Assembly: GCF_009742725.1 (NCBI RefSeq)
Contig: NZ_WPHG01000002.1
Coordinates: forward strand, 744,001-808,000
Source: Nitratireductor arenosus
Lineage (GTDB): Bacteria; Pseudomonadota; Alphaproteobacteria; Rhizobiales; Rhizobiaceae
Direction of reading: 5' to 3'
Length of the DNA: 64,000 nucleotides
The translations under genes and the position numbers were made by a program. Shown here piece by piece: positions 60,798-64,000 of the stretch. Position 1 is the first letter of the stretch. Each line of letters starts with the position of its first letter. The notes under the pieces were generated by a model. The model was not told the origin of the DNA, searched no databases, and saw only the letters and a list, made by a program, of their open reading frames with translations.

Positions 60798-61546
60798 GCC
60801 CGTTGCTGCAGACGCGCGGCTTGAGCCGGTCCTTCGGCGGCTTGCGTGCCGTCGACAGTGTCGATTTTTCGCTCAACGAGGGCGAGATCAGGGCGATTAT
60901 CGGCCCGAACGGCGCCGGCAAGACGACATTCGTCAGCCTCGTGTGCGGCCGGATCGCGCCGAGTGCCGGCACGATCCTGTTCGAGGGCGTCGACGTGACC
61001 CGGCTGCCAGCCCATCAAAGGGTCAAGCGCGGCATCGCCTACACGTTCCAGATCACCTCGATCTTCGCCAATCTGAGCGTGTTCGACAATGTCGCGCTCG
61101 CCGCCCAGCGCCGGCTGATCGACCATGCCGAGCGCGGCGGCAGCCGGTTTTCGCCGGCCGATCTGCGCAGGGGCGTCGCCAGCGCGCTGGAGCGGGTCGG
61201 GCTGGCCGATCGCGCCGAACAGGCCGCCGGCAAGCTCGCCTACGGCCACCAACGCCTGCTCGAAGTCGCCATGGGCCTGGCGCTCGAACCGCGGCTGTTG
61301 ATCCTCGACGAGCCGACGCAGGGCCTGTCCGACGCCGAGATCGACGGCTTCATTGCGCTGGTGCGCGACATCGCCCGCACGGCGACCGTGCTTCTGATCG
61401 AGCACAACATGCCGGTGGTGATGGCGCTCGCCGACCGCATCACGGTGATGAACAACGGCGCGGTGCTGGCCGAGGGCACGCCGGCCGAAATCCGCGCCGA
61501 CAGCGCCGTCCAGCATGCCTATCTCGGGACGCCCGACGATGACTGA
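60785..61546 (+). CDS. livG: ABC transporter ATPase LivG
   Basis: This 253-residue ATPase has Walker A GPNGAGKTTF, a signature region reading LAYGHQRLLE in place of LSGGQ, as is usual in LivG, and Walker B LLILDEPTQGLS. It powers the importer with LivF. Its stop overlaps livF by 8 bases. Confidence 0.94.
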   Translation: MATVSPLLQTRGLSRSFGGLRAVDSVDFSLNEGEIRAIIGPNGAGKTTFVSLVCGRIAPSAGTILFEGVDVTRLPAHQRVKRGIAYTFQITSIFANLSVFDNVALAAQRRLIDHAERGGSRFSPADLRRGVASALERVGLADRAEQAAGKLAYGHQRLLEVAMGLALEPRLLILDEPTQGLSDAEIDGFIALVRDIARTATVLLIEHNMPVVMALADRITVMNNGAVLAEGTPAEIRADSAVQHAYLGTPDDD

Positions 61547-62246
61547 CATCCTCACCATCAACAAGATCAATTGTTTCTACGGTGACGTTCATGTGCTGCG
61601 TGACTTTTCTCTGACCCTGCGGCAAGGTGAGGTCCTCTGCCTGCTTGGCCGCAACGGCGCCGGCAAGACCACCGCGCTAAAAGCGGTTATGGGGCTGGTG
61701 CCGGTGCGTTCGGGCGAAATCCTGCTCGGCGCGGACGATCTCGCGCGCCTGCCCGCGCACGAGGTGCCGCGCCGGGGCGTTGCCTATGTGCCGCAGGGAA
61801 GGCGGCTGTTTTCGGAATTGACGGTGGCCGAAAATCTCGAGATCGGCCTGATGACGCGCGGCCGCGGCGGCGACACGCGCGAGGCGGTGCTGGCGCTGTT
61901 TCCGGTGCTGCGCGAGCGACTGGCCCAGCGTTCGGGCACGCTGTCGGGCGGCGAGCAGCAGATGCTGGCCATGGCGCGCGCGCTGTGCGTGGAACCCTCG
62001 GTGCTTTTGCTCGACGAGCCGACGGAGGGGCTGATGCCGTCGATGATCGCGCGCATCCGCGAAACGGTGACGCGGCTGCGCGAACAGGGCGTGTCGACGA
62101 TCCTGGTCGAACAGCGCGTCGATGCGGTGCTGCCGGTCGCCGACCGGGTCGCCTTCATCGAAAACGGCGTCAACCGCGACGTGGTCGACGTCGACCGGCT
62201 GCGCGCCGAGCCGGAACTGGTGCGCCATTATGTCGGTCTGGGATAG
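61539..62246 (+). CDS. livF: ABC transporter ATPase LivF
   Basis: This 235-residue ATPase has Walker A GRNGAGKTTALKAVMG, signature LSGGEQQMLAMARAL and Walker B VLLLDEPTEGLMP. It is the last gene of the importer operon and converges on pncA with about 20 bases between the stops. Confidence 0.94.
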   Translation: MTDILTINKINCFYGDVHVLRDFSLTLRQGEVLCLLGRNGAGKTTALKAVMGLVPVRSGEILLGADDLARLPAHEVPRRGVAYVPQGRRLFSELTVAENLEIGLMTRGRGGDTREAVLALFPVLRERLAQRSGTLSGGEQQMLAMARALCVEPSVLLLDEPTEGLMPSMIARIRETVTRLREQGVSTILVEQRVDAVLPVADRVAFIENGVNRDVVDVDRLRAEPELVRHYVGLG

Positions 62247-62267
62247 GGAGCGGCCGCTGAAACCGGT

Positions 62268-62867
62268 TCAGACCAGGCGCACCCCGGCCTCCTTCATCAT
62301 GCCGGTCATCGCCGCCAGCGAGCCGCCGAGATCGATCGCCCGGCAGGCTTCCATCACGACTTTGACCGAAAACCCTTCCTGGACCGCGTCGAGCGCGGAA
62401 TAGGCGACGCAGAAATCGGTCGCCAGCCCGACCATGGTCAGATCGGCGATGTTGCGCTCGCGCAGATAGCCGGCAAGCCCGGTCGGCGTTTCGTGATCGT
62501 TTTCGAAAAACGCCGAATAGCTGTCGATCTCGCGGCGAAATCCCTTGCGCACGACGAGCTCGGCCTTGGTCCAGTCGAGCCCGGCGTGAAACGCGGCGCC
62601 GGCGCTGCCCTGCAGGCAATGGTCCGGCCACAAGGTCTGCTCGCCATAGGGCATGTCCACCGTTTCGAAGGGCGCCTTGCCGGCGTGCTCGGCGGCGAAG
62701 CTGGAATGGCGCGGCGGATGCCAGTCCTGGGTCATGATGACGTGATCGAAGCTTTCGATCAGCCGGTTGACCACCGGCACGATCTCGTCGCCGCCGGTAA
62801 CGGCGAGCGCGCCGCCGGGGCAGAAATCGTTTTGCAGATCGATCACGAGCAGGGCTTTGTCGGCCAT
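62268..62867 (-). CDS. pncA: Nicotinamidase
   Basis: This 199-residue isochorismatase-fold enzyme converts nicotinamide to nicotinate. The catalytic set Asp 10 (VIDLQNDF), Lys 108 and Cys 153 (GLATDFCVAYSALDA) is present, as is the metal site around DWHPPRH. It is divergent from the FAD-subunit gene. Confidence 0.93.
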   Translation of the reverse strand: MADKALLVIDLQNDFCPGGALAVTGGDEIVPVVNRLIESFDHVIMTQDWHPPRHSSFAAEHAGKAPFETVDMPYGEQTLWPDHCLQGSAGAAFHAGLDWTKAELVVRKGFRREIDSYSAFFENDHETPTGLAGYLRERNIADLTMVGLATDFCVAYSALDAVQEGFSVKVVMEACRAIDLGGSLAAMTGMMKEAGVRLV

Positions 62868-62943
62868 TTGTGTCCTCTTGCGGCTGGGCTGGAGCGGCGC
62901 GCGGCAGGCGCGACCGGCGCCATGGTGACCGTAGCGGCCGGCT

Positions 62944-62971
62944 TTGACAAGTCACGGCGGACTGATATCAT
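62944..62971 (+). promoter_or_regulatory. Sigma-70-type promoter
   Basis: TTGACA (62,944-62,949) and TATCAT (62,966-62,971) are 16 bases apart, a near-consensus sigma-70 pair. It points toward the molybdenum hydroxylase genes that start at 63,041. Confidence 0.55.
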
Positions 62972-63040
62972 TTGCATACGAATGAATTTGCCGCGCCGGA
63001 AACGCCTGTTCGAAACCGGCGGCTATGAGGGAAAACCCCG

Positions 63041-63898
63041 TTGGCAAACTACGCCCGACCGCAGACGCTGGAGGAGGCTCTCGATCTGCTCGCAAAGGGG
63101 CGGTGGCGGGTCCTGGCCGGCGGCACCGATTTCTATCCCGGGCAGGGCGCGCGCCCGATCCGCGAAAACATTCTCGACATCAACCGGCTCGACGACCTGC
63201 GCGGTATCGCCCGGACGGACGACGCCTATGTCGTGGGCGCCCGCACCACATGGTCCGAGCTGATCGCCCACGATCTGCCGCCTTCCTTCGACGCGCTGAA
63301 AGCGGCCGCGCGCGAGGTCGGCTCGGTCCAGATCCAGAACGCGGCCACGGTGGCCGGCAATCTGTGCAACGCTTCGCCGGCCGCCGACGGCGTGCCGCCA
63401 CTGCTGGTGCTCGACGCCAGTGTGGAAATTGCCGCCCGGGCCGGCCGGCGCCGGGTGCCGCTCGACGCCTTCGTGCGCGGCAATCGCGAGACCGCGCTGG
63501 CGCCGGACGAAATGGTGGTCGCCCTTGTCGTGCCAAGGGCCGCAACAGCCGGAAGCAGCGGTTTCGTCAAGCTCGGGGCGCGGCGTTATCTGGTGATCTC
63601 GATCGCGATGGCGGCCGCGCGCGTCGCGTTGGCCGAAGACGGCACGATCGGCGAGATCGCGCTGGCGCTCGGCGCCTGCTCGCCCGTCGCCCGGCGCATG
63701 ACGACGCTTGAAAAGGCGCTGCGCGGCCGCCGCCCGGACGCAGCGCTCGCCTTCGGCCCCGACCAGCTTGTCGAATTGTCGCCGATCGACGACGTCCGCG
63801 CCAGCGCCGCCTATCGGCGCGAAGCGGCCGCCGAGATCCTGCGCCGTGCAATCCGGCAGGCCTGCGACGATGGCGCGGGCAAGGAGAAGGCAGCGTGA
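63041..63898 (+). CDS. Molybdenum hydroxylase FAD-binding subunit
   Basis: This 285-residue protein matches the FAD-binding (medium) subunit of xanthine dehydrogenase/CO dehydrogenase-like enzymes. It has WRVLAGGTDFYPGQ near the start and NAATVAGNLCNASPAAD, both flavin-binding motifs. The TTG start has AGGGAA 8 bases upstream. The substrate cannot be told. It overlaps the next gene by 4 bases. Confidence 0.9.
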   Translation: MANYARPQTLEEALDLLAKGRWRVLAGGTDFYPGQGARPIRENILDINRLDDLRGIARTDDAYVVGARTTWSELIAHDLPPSFDALKAAAREVGSVQIQNAATVAGNLCNASPAADGVPPLLVLDASVEIAARAGRRRVPLDAFVRGNRETALAPDEMVVALVVPRAATAGSSGFVKLGARRYLVISIAMAAARVALAEDGTIGEIALALGACSPVARRMTTLEKALRGRRPDAALAFGPDQLVELSPIDDVRASAAYRREAAAEILRRAIRQACDDGAGKEKAA

Positions 63899-64000
63899 GC
63901 CCGGTGTGCGAAACGATCGGCTTTACCCTCAACGGCGCGCCGGTTTCAGCCGACGTCTCGCCGGTGGCCAGGCTTTCCGCCGTGCTGCGCGACGAACTCG
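63895..64000 (+). CDS. 2Fe-2S subunit of molybdenum hydroxylase, partial
   Basis: The window ends 35 codons into this gene. The visible start, IGFTLNGAPVSADVSPVARL followed by SAVLRDEL, is the usual N-terminus of the small iron-sulfur subunit of xanthine dehydrogenase-type enzymes. The cluster cysteines lie beyond the window. The GTG start overlaps the FAD-subunit stop. Confidence 0.85.
   Translation, partial: MSPVCETIGFTLNGAPVSADVSPVARLSAVLRDEL

Overview
The window is GC-rich bacterial DNA whose gene content and order fit an alphaproteobacterium of the Hyphomicrobiales (Rhizobiales) type. The pointers are pyrB with an inactive pyrC-like partner, a pyruvate dehydrogenase operon whose E1-beta carries its own lipoyl domain, a fused ispDF, the run dusB-ntrB-ntrC-ntrY-ntrX-trkA-hfq-hflX-mazG, and ATGA-type overlaps between genes. 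The genus cannot be read from the sequence. No rRNA, tRNA or CRISPR array was seen.

Layout. 1-11.4 kb: pyrimidine genes, an AidB-like acyl-CoA dehydrogenase, an AEC transporter, ruvX, a UPF0173 hydrolase, gatC-GNAT-gatA and a second amidase. 11.4-21.0 kb: an accessory island, read mostly on the minus strand, described below. 21.0-30.5 kb: a LysM protein, pccB, gloA, a double cold-shock protein, DUF192, hydrolases, a 2OG-Fe(II) oxygenase, enolase and a DivIC/FtsB-like protein. 30.7-41.0 kb: pdhABC, lpd, lipA, a Coq10-like protein, cinA and ispDF. 41.1-55.1 kb: the nitrogen two-component cluster, trkA, an aminotransferase, hfq, hflX, a glutamate/leucine-type dehydrogenase and mazG. 55.2-64 kb: a MarR regulator, an unknown polytopic membrane protein, a branched-chain-type ABC importer with all five components, pncA, and the start of a molybdenum-hydroxylase operon (FAD subunit, then a cut-off 2Fe-2S subunit).

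The island (about 11,420-20,970) is the most unusual part. It is an array of five Rhs C-terminal tips. Each keeps the end of the Rhs core, then changes abruptly to a variable C-terminal domain, then to a short AT-rich gene that starts at or overlapping the toxin stop codon. This is the layout of polymorphic toxin-immunity pairs. No full-length rhs gene is present. Four of the five tips are preceded by a repeated short lipoprotein gene with a signal peptide and lipobox. In two cassettes its stop overlaps the Rhs start, so the pair may be translationally coupled. A sixth lipoprotein start survives as a stub. Two tips carry frameshifts, one is a truncated near-identical copy of another joined to a leucine-rich-repeat immunity gene, and an IS630-type element sits in decayed Rhs repeat DNA. 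The island lies between two 54-bp direct repeats, one being the true 3' end of the amidase gene and the other a copy of it that truncates the first Rhs fragment.

The housekeeping parts work as coherent units. pdhABC, lpd and lipA give the pyruvate dehydrogenase complex and its lipoyl cofactor. dusB-ntrBC and ntrYX form the nitrogen and respiratory sensing block. The ABC importer, nicotinamidase and molybdenum hydroxylase subunits may form a catabolic neighbourhood, but the substrate cannot be fixed from sequence alone.
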